From positions 1,178,001 to 1,242,000 of the forward strand of contig NZ_CP060137.1 in the NCBI RefSeq assembly GCF_014235785.1: DNA of 64,000 nucleotides. Reading direction: 5' to 3'. Source of the DNA: Bacillus sp. PAMC26568. Its GTDB lineage: Bacteria > Bacillota > Bacilli > Bacillales > Bacillaceae. Below the pieces are notes generated by a model, which worked only from the letters and a program-made list of their open reading frames with translations, was not told where the DNA came from and made no database searches. This document shows positions 39,110 to 48,153 of the stretch, piece by piece; within the stretch, counting starts at the first letter, position 1; each line of letters opens with the position of its first letter. The translations under genes and the position numbers were made by a program.

Positions 39110-40765
39110 ATGAAGCAAATGAGAAAAAGACTTGGTGACCTTCTCGTCGAAACAGGTCTTATATCGGAAGAGCAGCTGCAAACAACATTGCGGGAAAAAA
39201 GCGAAGTGCAAAAGCTCGGTGATGCACTGCTGCAGCGCGGATATATAACTGAACAGCAGCTGATTGAAGTGCTGGAGTTTCAGCTCGGCATTCCTCATGT
39301 AAGCTTGTTCCGTTATCCCTTTGATTCGAAACTGTTTACGCTGATTCCAAAAGAAACCGCAAAGCGTAATTATATGATTCCTTTGAAAAAAGAAGGAGAC
39401 AAGCTATTTGTAGCAATGGCGGACCCGATGGACTTTTATGCAATTGAAGATCTAAGACTGTCAACAGGCTTTCAAATTGAGCCGGCGATTGCAACGAAAG
39501 ATGATATTCTTAGAACCATTACGAAATATTTTGATATGGAAGAGGACATTGATCAGCTGATTGGAGCGCCAGAAGAGGCTGTGCAGGATGACAAGCTGGC
39601 TGAAACCGATTCGCCGATTGTAAGGCTTGTCAATCAGCTGCTGCAAAATGCCGTACAGCAAAGAGCGAGTGATATACACATTGATCCTCAAGAAACGAAA
39701 ATTGCCATTCGCTATCGAATCGATGGTGTCCTGAAAACAGAACGAACGCTTCCAAAGCACATGCAAAGTGTGTTAACTGCACGGATTAAAATTATGTCAA
39801 ATCTTGATATTACTGAACAGAGAGTGCCGCAGGACGGGAGGATTAAGCTGAATCTTGATTTTCATCCGATCGATTTGCGTGTTGCAACCCTTCCGACGGT
39901 CTTTGGAGAGAAAATTGTATTAAGGGTGCTTGATCTTGGAAGTGCTCTGAATGATATGAATCAGCTCGGGTTTCATAAAGTGAACCTCCAGCGGTTTAAA
40001 CAGCTGATTGAGCGTCCATCTGGAATTGTCCTCATTACTGGGCCAACTGGATCAGGTAAATCGTCAACGTTGTATGCAGCATTAAACAAGCTGAATTCAG
40101 AAGAAGTGAATGTCATTACAATTGAAGATCCAGTTGAATATCAGCTTGAAGGCATAAACCAAATTCAAGTCAACACAACAGTCGGAATGACGTTTGCAAA
40201 AGGACTCAGGTCCATTTTAAGACAAGATCCGAACATTATTATGGTCGGGGAAATTCGCGATAAAGAAACAGCCGAGGTTGCCATTCGTGCATCGCTTACT
40301 GGACATCTGGTGTTAAGCACACTGCACACGAATGATTCAGTCGGCACCATTACTCGGTTAATTGATATGGGAGTGGAGCCATTCCTGGTTGCAACTTCAT
40401 TATCTGGCGTGGTTGCTCAGCGCCTTGTCAGAAAAGTTTGCAGGGATTGCGCAGAAACGGTTCAACCGACAGTTAGGGAAAAAGAGATTTTTGCCAAACG
40501 CGGAATGACGGTTGAATCTATTGTCAGAGGAAGAGGATGCGGGACGTGCAACATGACAGGGTACAAAGGCCGAATTGCCATCCATGAACTATTGGTTATG
40601 TCAGATGACATGAAAAAAGTCATTATGAACGGTGAATCTTTCTCTAGACTTCGTGAGCTTGCCATAAAAAATAAAACGCTTTTTTTAATCGACGATGGTC
40701 TGCTGAAAGTAAAGCAAGGACTGACAACAACGGAAGAAATTCTGCGTGTTGCGATATCGGAGTGA
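39110..40765 (+). CDS. pilB: type IV pilus extension ATPase PilB (MshEN-like N-terminus)
   Basis: Hexameric assembly motor. 551 residues. N-terminal tandem motif RLGDLLVETGLISEEQL and KLGDALLQRGYITEQQL (about 7-58) resembles the MshEN c-di-GMP-binding domain. Walker A GPTGSGKS at 311-318, Asp box, Walker B-like QDPNIIMVGEIRD, His box, and a tetracysteine zinc motif (CRDC...CGTC). The frame is open from 39053 inside the previous gene; ATG 39110 follows AGGGAGAGG by 9 nt. Confidence 0.93.
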   Translation: MKQMRKRLGDLLVETGLISEEQLQTTLREKSEVQKLGDALLQRGYITEQQLIEVLEFQLGIPHVSLFRYPFDSKLFTLIPKETAKRNYMIPLKKEGDKLFVAMADPMDFYAIEDLRLSTGFQIEPAIATKDDILRTITKYFDMEEDIDQLIGAPEEAVQDDKLAETDSPIVRLVNQLLQNAVQQRASDIHIDPQETKIAIRYRIDGVLKTERTLPKHMQSVLTARIKIMSNLDITEQRVPQDGRIKLNLDFHPIDLRVATLPTVFGEKIVLRVLDLGSALNDMNQLGFHKVNLQRFKQLIERPSGIVLITGPTGSGKSSTLYAALNKLNSEEVNVITIEDPVEYQLEGINQIQVNTTVGMTFAKGLRSILRQDPNIIMVGEIRDKETAEVAIRASLTGHLVLSTLHTNDSVGTITRLIDMGVEPFLVATSLSGVVAQRLVRKVCRDCAETVQPTVREKEIFAKRGMTVESIVRGRGCGTCNMTGYKGRIAIHELLVMSDDMKKVIMNGESFSRLRELAIKNKTLFLIDDGLLKVKQGLTTTEEILRVAISE

Positions 40766-40772
40766 TGAACCT

Positions 40773-41813
40773 ATGAAAACAAAACTAGAAAGTATTATGA
40801 GAGCAGCCTTTGAACTAAAAGCCTCTGATATTCATTTAACGGTAGGAATTTCTCCAATGCTGCGGATTAATGGGGAATTAAAAAAGTACAGCAATACGAT
40901 TCTTCATCCGGAAGACACGGAACAAATGGCAAGATCGATTCTACCGCAGGCAATGTGGGACAAGTTTCAGGAAAGAGGCGAACTTGATTTTTCTTATGGC
41001 ATTCAAGGTGTCTCAAGGTTCAGAATTAATACGTATAAGCAGCGTTCATGCGTAGCGCTTGCCATTCGAATCATTCCAACCTCTATACCTACACTGCAAG
41101 AGCTGCAGCTGCCTGACGTGTTAAGTGCGATTTCTCATAAGCCTCAAGGTTTGATCTTAGTTACAGGTCCAACGGGAAGCGGGAAGTCTACAACACTTGC
41201 AGCTATGATTCACTATATGAATCAGTCAAGCAGAAAACATATTATTACGCTTGAAGATCCCATTGAATACTTGCACAAACACGGATCATGCATTATCGAT
41301 CAGCGTGAAGTAGGCTTTGATACGCTTAACTTTGCGAATGGATTAAGAGCGGCGCTGCGCCAGGATCCTGATGTCATTTTAGTTGGAGAAATGAGAGATT
41401 TAGAGACCGTGCATACGGCGATTACGGCAGCTGAAACAGGTCATCTTGTTCTAGGGACACTGCATACATCAAGCGCACCTTCTACTATTGATCGGATTAT
41501 CGATGTGTTTCCTCCAAATCAGCAGGCACAGGTGAGAATTCAGCTAGCTACTGTGCTAGTATCCATTGTTTCTCAGCGACTGTTTCAAACCGTTGATTTT
41601 AAAGGGCGCAGAGCAGCCACAGAGGTGCTGGTGAATAATCCGGCGATTGCCAATTTAATCCGCAATGAAAAAATCCACCAGATTCATAACATCCTGCAAA
41701 CGAGCCGGGATCAAGGAATGATGACACTTGAGGCAAGCATCAAAGACCTTGTTCAATCTGGAGTGATCCTGCGTGAAATTGCAGAACCTTTTTTACAGGA
41801 GTCGATTAGTTAA
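40773..41813 (+). CDS. pilT: type IV pilus retraction ATPase PilT
   Basis: 346 residues, with the short N-domain typical of PilT and not of PilB. Motifs SDIHLTVG, Walker A GPTGSGKST from residue 132, RQDPDVILVGEMRD, AAETGHLVLGTLHT. It lacks the PilB zinc cysteines. GGAGTGA 7 nt before ATG 40773 sets the start; the earlier in-frame position lies inside pilB. A dedicated retraction motor indicates a dynamic pilus and not only a competence pseudopilus. Confidence 0.93.
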   Translation: MKTKLESIMRAAFELKASDIHLTVGISPMLRINGELKKYSNTILHPEDTEQMARSILPQAMWDKFQERGELDFSYGIQGVSRFRINTYKQRSCVALAIRIIPTSIPTLQELQLPDVLSAISHKPQGLILVTGPTGSGKSTTLAAMIHYMNQSSRKHIITLEDPIEYLHKHGSCIIDQREVGFDTLNFANGLRAALRQDPDVILVGEMRDLETVHTAITAAETGHLVLGTLHTSSAPSTIDRIIDVFPPNQQAQVRIQLATVLVSIVSQRLFQTVDFKGRRAATEVLVNNPAIANLIRNEKIHQIHNILQTSRDQGMMTLEASIKDLVQSGVILREIAEPFLQESIS

Positions 41814-43018
41814 TGGCCAGGTTCAAATATGAAGGCCGGGGAAAGACCGGACAGGCAAGCGGAGTCATTGTCGGCACATCAAGGCGTGACGCGATTATAA
41901 AGCTTCAGGAAAAAGGTGTGCGGATTACAAAAATTGAGGAGCTTCAAGAAACGCTGCTTACTAAAGAAATCAGCATCGGAAATCCGGTAAAACTGCAGGA
42001 ATTTGTGATCTATTTAAGACAGTTTTCGACCCTATTGAAGGCAGGAATAACTGTTGTTGATGCAACGAATATTTTGGCAAGACAGACCGACAGCAAGGCG
42101 CTGAGCAAAGCTCTGTTTGATGTCGAAGAAGAACTGAGATCCGGAAACGCGCTTTCAGCAGCAACTAGCAAGCATAAGAAGATCTTTACCTCGATGTTTA
42201 CAAACATGGTGAAAGCCGGTGAAGCAGCCGGGAATATGGATGAAACACTTGACCGTTTAGCTGTCCATTACGAAAAACAGCATAAAACAAAGCAGAAAAT
42301 CATCTCTGCATTAGCTTATCCGGCTGTCGTTGGTATTGTTGCGATTGCGGTCGTTATTTTCTTGCTTGTTGCTGTTGTGCCAACCTTTGTTACGATGTTC
42401 AGTGATTTTGGTGCTGATCTTCCGTTGATCACGCAATTCGTGCTGGGAGCAAGTGAATGGATGCAATCGTATTGGTGGATCGTCATTTTAGCTATCATTC
42501 TAGTATCTATTACCCTGACTGTAATGAAAGGACAGCCGTCAACGAAGTATTACCTGGATGTGATGGCTCTTAGAACACCGATCTTCGGAAAGATGCTGCA
42601 AAAAGCAGCTCTCGCAAGAATGACTCGAACGTTAAGTTCATTGTTCTCAAGCTCAGTGCCAATCTTACAGGCGATCTCGATTGTTGAAAATATCGTAGAA
42701 AACGAAGTCATCAGCCGAGTGTTAAAAGAATCACGAAATTCGTTGGAAAAAGGAAATTCGCTGACTGAGCCAATGAAAGATCACTGGGTGTTCCCGCCGC
42801 TTGTCACACAAATGATTGCAATCGGAGAAGAAACCGGATCACTTGATGAAATGCTCTCAAAAGTAGCGGATTTTTACGAGGATGAAGTGGAACAGGCAAC
42901 TGATCGGCTTAAATCATTAATTGAGCCGCTTATGATCGTTTTTTTAGCTGGAATAGTCGGAGTAGTGGTGACTTCTATCCTAGTTCCAATGTTTGATATA
43001 TTCAACAAAATTAATTAA
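41813..43018 (+). CDS. pilC: type IV pilus inner-membrane platform protein PilC
   Basis: 401 residues of the GspF/PilC family: two cytoplasmic four-helix repeats (about 70-165 and 270-370) with signatures FTSMFTNMVKAGEAAGNMDE and FPPLVTQMIAIGEETGSLDE, separated and followed by membrane helices. It couples PilB/PilT rotation to pilin addition or removal. The start overlaps the pilT stop by one base. Confidence 0.93.
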   Translation: MARFKYEGRGKTGQASGVIVGTSRRDAIIKLQEKGVRITKIEELQETLLTKEISIGNPVKLQEFVIYLRQFSTLLKAGITVVDATNILARQTDSKALSKALFDVEEELRSGNALSAATSKHKKIFTSMFTNMVKAGEAAGNMDETLDRLAVHYEKQHKTKQKIISALAYPAVVGIVAIAVVIFLLVAVVPTFVTMFSDFGADLPLITQFVLGASEWMQSYWWIVILAIILVSITLTVMKGQPSTKYYLDVMALRTPIFGKMLQKAALARMTRTLSSLFSSSVPILQAISIVENIVENEVISRVLKESRNSLEKGNSLTEPMKDHWVFPPLVTQMIAIGEETGSLDEMLSKVADFYEDEVEQATDRLKSLIEPLMIVFLAGIVGVVVTSILVPMFDIFNKIN

Positions 43019-43055
43019 TTTCGACAAAATATTTACATTATACCCATTTTTTCTA

Positions 43056-43064
43056 TGATATAAT
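43056..43064 (+). promoter_or_regulatory. internal promoter before pilA
   Basis: TGATATAAT, an extended -10 with consensus TATAAT at 43059-43064, in the 104-bp pilC-pilA gap, the longest gap in the operon. The -35 is weak. It would let the major pilin be expressed above the assembly genes. An ACTAGT palindrome lies at 43102-43107. Confidence 0.6.
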
Positions 43065-43122
43065 GACAGAAGTATACATACAAAGGACTATATACTAATT
43101 TACTAGTTGAGGAGAGAAAAAC

Positions 43123-43530
43123 ATGTTCAAAAAAATGTTAAAGAATGAACGCGGTTTAACGTTGATCGAGCTGCTTGCTGTTGTTGTTATTTTGGGGATT
43201 ATTGCTGCGATTGCTGTGCCTAGTATTGGGAATGTGATGCAGAATTCTCGAATAGATGCTATTAAAGCTGATGCTATTCAAATATTAAATGCATCAACTT
43301 TGCATGAGGCAGATCAAGGTCAGTTAGCTGACGGTGCAGAGTGGGATCAAGATGACTTATCTGAATTGGTTGATAGTGAATTAGTCACTTCTTTTACAGT
43401 TTCTAGAGAAGGAAATGCATATATACTAAACGCAGGTCCGATTACTGTAGGTAATGAAACAGTTACTTTTACTGATGCTTCTAAGACTGAAATAAATAAT
43501 GAAACTGCTGCAGCCTTTACTAGAGAATAA
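43123..43530 (+). CDS. pilA: major type IV pilin
   Basis: 135 residues. Prepilin leader MFKKMLKNERG, then the helix LTLIELLAVVVILGIIAAIAVP with Glu5, of the ComGC/PilA type. The C-terminal domain is small, acidic and cysteine-free. GAGGAGAG precedes ATG. Placed between the platform gene and the peptidase gene, with its own promoter, it is the best candidate for the main filament subunit. Confidence 0.9.
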   Translation: MFKKMLKNERGLTLIELLAVVVILGIIAAIAVPSIGNVMQNSRIDAIKADAIQILNASTLHEADQGQLADGAEWDQDDLSELVDSELVTSFTVSREGNAYILNAGPITVGNETVTFTDASKTEINNETAAAFTRE

Positions 43531-43532
43531 AA

Positions 43533-44291
43533 ATGACAATTTTTTGTATACTTCTTTTCCTCTACGGCCTCCTACTAGGCTCCTTCTTCAACGTAGCAGG
43601 CCTGCGTATACCAAATAAACAATCCATTGTGGCGCCTCGGTCCTCTTGTCCGAGGTGTCATCATACGTTAACAGCAGGTGAACTTATTCCTGTTGTTTCT
43701 TATCTTTTACAGGGCGGGAAGTGCCGGAAGTGCAAAACGCGGATTTCTCCGCTTTATCCATTTGTTGAGCTGATGACGGCAATTCTTTTTACGATATCAC
43801 CGCTGCTGGTGGAATGGTCAAAAGAATTGGTTATTGCATTAACGCTGATTTCTTTGTTCATGATTTTGTTTGTTTCAGATATTAAATATATGATTATTCC
43901 AGATAAAGTGCTGCTGTTTTTTGCAGGTTTGTTTATAATAGAGAGAATTTATATTCCGCTTACACCGTGGTGGGATTCGCTGATTGGCTCAGCTGCAGGT
44001 TTCTTTTTGCTGTACGGAATTGCAATATTAAGTAGAGGCAAGGGAATGGGCGGCGGTGATATTAAGCTTTTTGCTGTGCTCGGTCTTGTTCTTGGCTGGA
44101 AGCTTGTTCTGCTTTCCTTCTTTTTATCTTGTTTTGTCGGATCCATAGTCGGTGTTGTTGGCATTTTGATAGGCAAGGTGAAACGAAAGCAGCCGATTCC
44201 GTTTGGTCCGTCTATTATGGTTGGAACGTTAGCGGCCTATTTTTTTGGTGAAGAGCTTCTTAGATGGTATGTCAGTTTGATTGGTTATTAG
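43533..44291 (+). CDS. pilD: prepilin peptidase / N-methyltransferase (PilD/ComC)
   Basis: Membrane aspartyl protease that cleaves and methylates prepilins. 252 residues; zinc-type cysteines Cys39, Cys42, Cys64 and Cys67, first catalytic Asp in VSDIKYMIIPD, second in GGGDIK. It occupies the place of comC (folC-comC-spoIIB) in B. subtilis, so it probably also processes competence pseudopilins if the cell has a comG operon. Confidence 0.93.
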   Translation: MTIFCILLFLYGLLLGSFFNVAGLRIPNKQSIVAPRSSCPRCHHTLTAGELIPVVSYLLQGGKCRKCKTRISPLYPFVELMTAILFTISPLLVEWSKELVIALTLISLFMILFVSDIKYMIIPDKVLLFFAGLFIIERIYIPLTPWWDSLIGSAAGFFLLYGIAILSRGKGMGGGDIKLFAVLGLVLGWKLVLLSFFLSCFVGSIVGVVGILIGKVKRKQPIPFGPSIMVGTLAAYFFGEELLRWYVSLIGY

Positions 44292-44307
44292 GCTTGGAGG
44301 GGAATTC

Positions 44308-45333
44308 ATGGGTTTATCTGCATTTTCATTCAGTAAAAAAATAGGGAATTTCACGATAAAGGATGAAGTCATCCGCTATGTAGAGATGAAACAGGCTAAG
44401 CCCTTTGTTTTGCATACCTGCGAGGAGCGCTGGCTGCCGGACGGGCTTATTCGGGGCGGCGTGATTCAGGATTTTGATACTCTCTCGATGATAATGGATG
44501 AGTGTGTTCAGGATTGGGGCATTAAAGGGAGAAAGGTCCGCTTTATTGTTCCTGATCCGTTTGTCGTCATTCGAAAGCTCTCTGTTCCTGGAGACTTGAA
44601 GGATGATGAGATTAGAGGTCATCTTTATATTGAAATTGGCTCTTCAATTCATTTGCCGTTTGAAGAAGTCGTATTTGATTATATTGTTTTGTCCCGCAAT
44701 GATAAACAGATTGACATTCTGCTGTTCGCTTCTTCGGAAGAACTGGTCAGAGCGTATTCTGATTTATTGGATGGAGCAAGGCTTAAAACGATTGCAGCAG
44801 ATATTTCTCCTCTATGCAACTATCGCCTCTATTCGTATGGAACGGTTCCTCACCAACAGTCAACGATGCTGATTCAATTTGATTTGACGTCTGTTAACTT
44901 AAGCATCTTTCAAAATGAGCAGCCTGTTTTTATGCGCAATATTGAAATCGAAAAAAAACACATGATTCTTGACCGTGGAGAAATAGCATCACAAGAAAAA
45001 AGAGAGCTTGTTTTTGAGCAATCCGGTGATAAATACGTTAAGCTAACGGTTTCAAAAGAAGAATTTCTGCTGCAAGTGAATGAGATTGTGAAGGAAATTG
45101 ATCATGTGCTGAATTTCTATCGCTTTTCTTTAAACCAAGGGAGTGATGAAGTGTCGTCTTTCCTTTTAGCTGGTGATCATCCTATGCTTCAGCACGTTTA
45201 TCAATCGCTTACTGCCCGCTATGACATGAAAATAGATACGATGCAGCATGTCCAAGCTGAACTTGCAGATAAATCTTCCCTGCCTGCATCTTTCTATTTA
45301 ACTGCGGGTCTCGCATTAAAAGAGGTGCAGTAA
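44308..45333 (+). CDS. pilM: pilus assembly protein PilM (actin-like)
   Basis: 341 residues, actin/FtsA-like fold; cytoplasmic component that binds the PilN N-terminus. Motifs: IKDEVIRYVEMK, KVRFIVPDPFVVIRKLSVP, and HLYIEIGSSIHLPFEEVVFDY, typical of Firmicute PilM. The frame can be extended to TTG 44281, but GGAGGGG at 44296-44302 selects ATG 44308. Immediately followed by pilN. Confidence 0.88.
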   Translation: MGLSAFSFSKKIGNFTIKDEVIRYVEMKQAKPFVLHTCEERWLPDGLIRGGVIQDFDTLSMIMDECVQDWGIKGRKVRFIVPDPFVVIRKLSVPGDLKDDEIRGHLYIEIGSSIHLPFEEVVFDYIVLSRNDKQIDILLFASSEELVRAYSDLLDGARLKTIAADISPLCNYRLYSYGTVPHQQSTMLIQFDLTSVNLSIFQNEQPVFMRNIEIEKKHMILDRGEIASQEKRELVFEQSGDKYVKLTVSKEEFLLQVNEIVKEIDHVLNFYRFSLNQGSDEVSSFLLAGDHPMLQHVYQSLTARYDMKIDTMQHVQAELADKSSLPASFYLTAGLALKEVQ

Positions 45334-45990
45334 ATGCTTGCGAATATTAATTTACTGCCAAAAAGAGATTCTAGAAATGTTGCGAATCTTTCAATCTGCC
45401 TAATTGTTGCTTTTATTACCCTCATCCTGGCGGGTCTCTTTTTCATTCAGCAATATTCTGTTGAAAAAAAACGAGTTGAAATTGAAAAAGAAGTCTCGCA
45501 GCTTGAAGAGCAAAATGCTGCACTGTCATCGAAAAATTCTCCTTCAAATGGGAACACTTCACAGTCGTCGATTGCATCGCTTCAGTCAGCAGTCGATTAT
45601 TCAAACGGTGTTTCACTGGATACGGTTCCGATTTTAAATGAACTTGCAAAGCAGCTACCGGAGCGGGGGTTTTTCAAATCTTACTCTTATAATGACTTAG
45701 GTGAAATAACGCTTGCTGTTCAATTTGATACAAATCGTGAAGCTGCATACTATTTGGCCAGATTAAAAGAATCAGCTTTTTTTACAGATGCAGATTTAAA
45801 CAGCATTACGACTTTATCGCAGGATGAAACAGTCGTAAATCCGGAGAATCCAATTACAGATAGTGTGCCTGAAAGGGAAGAAGACGATCAAAGTATGCCG
45901 AGATCAGAAGCTCAATATTTTTTGAAAATTAATCCTGATTTCGTTAATCCATCAAGTGAGGATGAAACCGATGACAATCCATCTTCATAA
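45334..45990 (+). CDS. pilN: pilus assembly protein PilN
   Basis: 218 residues: the short cytoplasmic N-terminus MLANINLLPKRDSRN is the conserved PilM-binding motif, then one transmembrane helix (about 17-37), a coiled coil (38-70) and a ferredoxin-like extracellular domain. Starts directly after the pilM stop. Identification by the N-terminal motif and order is strong. Confidence 0.88.
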   Translation: MLANINLLPKRDSRNVANLSICLIVAFITLILAGLFFIQQYSVEKKRVEIEKEVSQLEEQNAALSSKNSPSNGNTSQSSIASLQSAVDYSNGVSLDTVPILNELAKQLPERGFFKSYSYNDLGEITLAVQFDTNREAAYYLARLKESAFFTDADLNSITTLSQDETVVNPENPITDSVPEREEDDQSMPRSEAQYFLKINPDFVNPSSEDETDDNPSS

Positions 45991-46813
45991 AAAACATATT
46001 ATTATGCTGCTTGCAGCCGTCCTATTGCTTGGTTCGCTGTATGCCGGTGCTTATTATCTGTTCATCAAGCCAAAGAACGCAGAAATCGAAACTCTGCTCT
46101 CTTCGAAAAAAATGCAGAAACAGCAGTATAAGGTGTTAACAAGCGGCGAGACTTCGACAGAAAGCAAACCGGTTGTAAATTCTGTAGAATTACAGCGAAA
46201 AGTGCCGGTTTCCCCTATGGTTGAGCAGCTCGTTTTAGATCTCGAGAAAGCAGAAACCGTGTCAAACAGCACCATACAGAATATGACATTTACTGAAAGT
46301 GAAGATGCTCTGCTGCCGCTTGGCGTTCCGTCAGAATCTGCTGCAGATCAGGAACCTCCTGATGACGCAAAAGATCAGTCAGCAGAAGCTCTGGATGCTG
46401 AGCAAGCACAGGGAACAGCTGAAACAGAGGAAGGACCCGAATCGGATCAAAATACAGACCAAGCAGCTCCAGAAGCCTCTGCACCCCATCCTAATGCACC
46501 AGAAGGACTAAAACGAGTGATCATCACGCTTCAAGTTACTTCAAACAATTATTATGATATGAAAGCATTCATTGAAACACTGGAACAGCAGCCCCGAATT
46601 ACGAAAGTAGACATTTTAGCGTTTGAAGGTCTTCCTGAGCTTACCTTACTTGATCAGGAGGCAGAACCGCTAATTTACTCTTTGCAGGTTTCCGCTTTCT
46701 ATATGGATGCTTTGCAAGACTTAAAAGAAGAAACACCAAAGGTCATCGCACCGGAGGCAAGTGATAAAACCAATCCTTTGACTCCATCGCTTGATGATGA
46801 GGATGACGAATAG
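45971..46813 (+). CDS. pilO: pilus assembly protein PilO
   Basis: 280 residues: one N-terminal membrane helix (about 10-30), a short coiled coil, a long disordered Glu/Asp/Ala/Pro-rich linker (about 110-170), and a C-terminal ferredoxin-like domain (LQVTSNNYYDMKAFIETLEQQPRI). ATG 45971 lies 7 nt after GAGGAT and overlaps pilN by 20 nt; earlier in-frame starts fall inside the ribosome site. Last gene of the pilus operon. The linker is unusual. Confidence 0.82.
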   Translation: MTIHLHKKHIIMLLAAVLLLGSLYAGAYYLFIKPKNAEIETLLSSKKMQKQQYKVLTSGETSTESKPVVNSVELQRKVPVSPMVEQLVLDLEKAETVSNSTIQNMTFTESEDALLPLGVPSESAADQEPPDDAKDQSAEALDAEQAQGTAETEEGPESDQNTDQAAPEASAPHPNAPEGLKRVIITLQVTSNNYYDMKAFIETLEQQPRITKVDILAFEGLPELTLLDQEAEPLIYSLQVSAFYMDALQDLKEETPKVIAPEASDKTNPLTPSLDDEDDE

Positions 46814-46839
46814 AGTGTTTATTTGACGAAAACCTTTCT

Positions 46840-46873
46840 GAACAAGACGACAAATGTCTTGTTCTTTTTTTTT
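46840..46873 (+). terminator. pilus operon terminator
   Basis: Perfect 9-bp stem GAACAAGAC / GTCTTGTTC, 7-nt loop, nine T. It separates the pilus operon from spoIIB. Confidence 0.93.
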
Positions 46874-46908
46874 ATTCATATGCTAGCATTGGGTTCAGGA
46901 CGTTTTAG

Positions 46909-47961
46909 ATGGGCGGTGTTGAATTGGACAAGCAGCAGACAAACACGATTAAGATTAAGATCAACGGTAAAGAACGAAAGTCGTATGGTCAGAAAAAAGA
47001 TCAGCAGCCTGAATCAGCTGAAGAAATACAATCTCCGGCATTTCCAGTCACAAGCTGGGAGGAGAAGGTCATGGCAGAAAAAGAAGTAGCTGCTTCAAGT
47101 TCAAGAAAAGAAGATGAATTTTCTTGGGTCTTGCCAGAGGATGATGGAGAAGTCTTTGAGGATGATCCAAAGGTTGTTGTTGCGAAGAAACCATCTGCTA
47201 AGCAAAAGGGCTCTCCTTATTTTAGTTCATTCAAGAAGAACTCATTAAGCGGATATCCATTTAAACAGTATGCTGTAACAGTAGTGTTGGCGATTGTGCT
47301 TGGGGTAAGCTTTGGCTTCATTGCCCTTAATTTTATCTCAAATGATGATTTGCCGGCTGCTTTTCAGCCTGATGGAAGTGACACTGAACCAGCTGCAGCT
47401 TCACCAGATTCTAAAAGCGGAGATAAAGCTGCAAATCCAGCCCAGGCTTCAGCAGACATTCAGATGTACTTCGCACAAATCGGTAAATTTTCATCAAAAG
47501 ATGGAGCAGATGCAACGGTATCTGATTTAAAGAGCAAAGGTTTTCCAGCAATAGCCGTTGAAGAAAGTGGATCATTTTTTGTATATGGCGGAGTGGGGAA
47601 CGAGAAGAAAGAAACAGATGGTCTGAGCAATGTGTATTTATCAAATGCAATTGAACCTTGGAGCGGAAAAAAGGCCGCTTTTTCACTAAAATCGAGTGAG
47701 GATGCAAGTGCACTTATCAATCATCTTAAATCATTGATAACATTATCTTCGTCAGCAGTTGTCAGTCCATCAGATGAGATTGGAACAAAGTCTGGAGCGA
47801 TTCTGAAGGAATTAAACAAACTGAAGCCTAAAGATGAATCACTTGCTGCTATGAAGGAGAACCTATCGGATGCCTCAACCCTCTTAAAGGAAGATGCAAG
47901 CGAAAAAACAGGCTGGGCAGCACAGCAGAAGCTAATGGATCTTTTAGCATCATTAAAATAA
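46909..47961 (+). CDS. spoIIB: stage II sporulation protein B (SPOR domain)
   Basis: Promotes engulfment by helping septal peptidoglycan remodelling and localising SpoIIDMP in B. subtilis. 350 residues: a basic cytosolic segment with IKIKINGKERKSYG and SWEEKVMAEKEVAAS, one transmembrane helix (about 123-144), a linker, and a SPOR domain (about 185-260, MYFAQIGKFSSKDGADATVSDL). ATG 46909 follows AGGAC; TTG 46924 is an alternative. Same position as in B. subtilis. Confidence 0.88.
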   Translation: MGGVELDKQQTNTIKIKINGKERKSYGQKKDQQPESAEEIQSPAFPVTSWEEKVMAEKEVAASSSRKEDEFSWVLPEDDGEVFEDDPKVVVAKKPSAKQKGSPYFSSFKKNSLSGYPFKQYAVTVVLAIVLGVSFGFIALNFISNDDLPAAFQPDGSDTEPAAASPDSKSGDKAANPAQASADIQMYFAQIGKFSSKDGADATVSDLKSKGFPAIAVEESGSFFVYGGVGNEKKETDGLSNVYLSNAIEPWSGKKAAFSLKSSEDASALINHLKSLITLSSSAVVSPSDEIGTKSGAILKELNKLKPKDESLAAMKENLSDASTLLKEDASEKTGWAAQQKLMDLLASLK

Positions 47962-47990
47962 AGATTGTCCTTCGCGGGCAATCTTTTTGT
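47960..47990 (+). terminator. spoIIB terminator
   Basis: 11-bp stem AAAGATTGTCC / GGGCAATCTTT (one G-U), 5-nt loop, then TTG; the left arm contains the stop codon. Confidence 0.85.
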
Positions 47991-48021
47991 TTACCAGGAA
48001 TAAATAAAATATTTCTGCATT

Positions 48022-48118
48022 CAGCTCCGGTGCCTAACTTCTAAAGCCAGAACGGAGCTGCCAGTAAAGTCAAAACCGGACTTTTTTGTCAGCTTCTTTT
48101 TAGCCTGTCTGCGCTTTT
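48022..48118 (-). repeat. dispersed intergenic repeat, copy C
   Basis: Read on the minus strand: AAAAGCGC at the start, AAAGTC-cggtttt-GACTTT hairpin, TACTGGC, and an end GCACCGGAGCTG that matches GCACTGAAGCTA of copy B. Located between the spoIIB terminator and the maf promoter. Confidence 0.75.
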
Positions 48119-48153
48119 GTTTATTTTGCGATATAAAATCGAATTTTTCACAT

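Noticed and set aside
46823-47089. 88-codon plus-strand frame overlapping the start of spoIIB
   Set aside because: Out of frame with SpoIIB, whose SPOR-protein features are clear; the frame starts in the pilus terminator.
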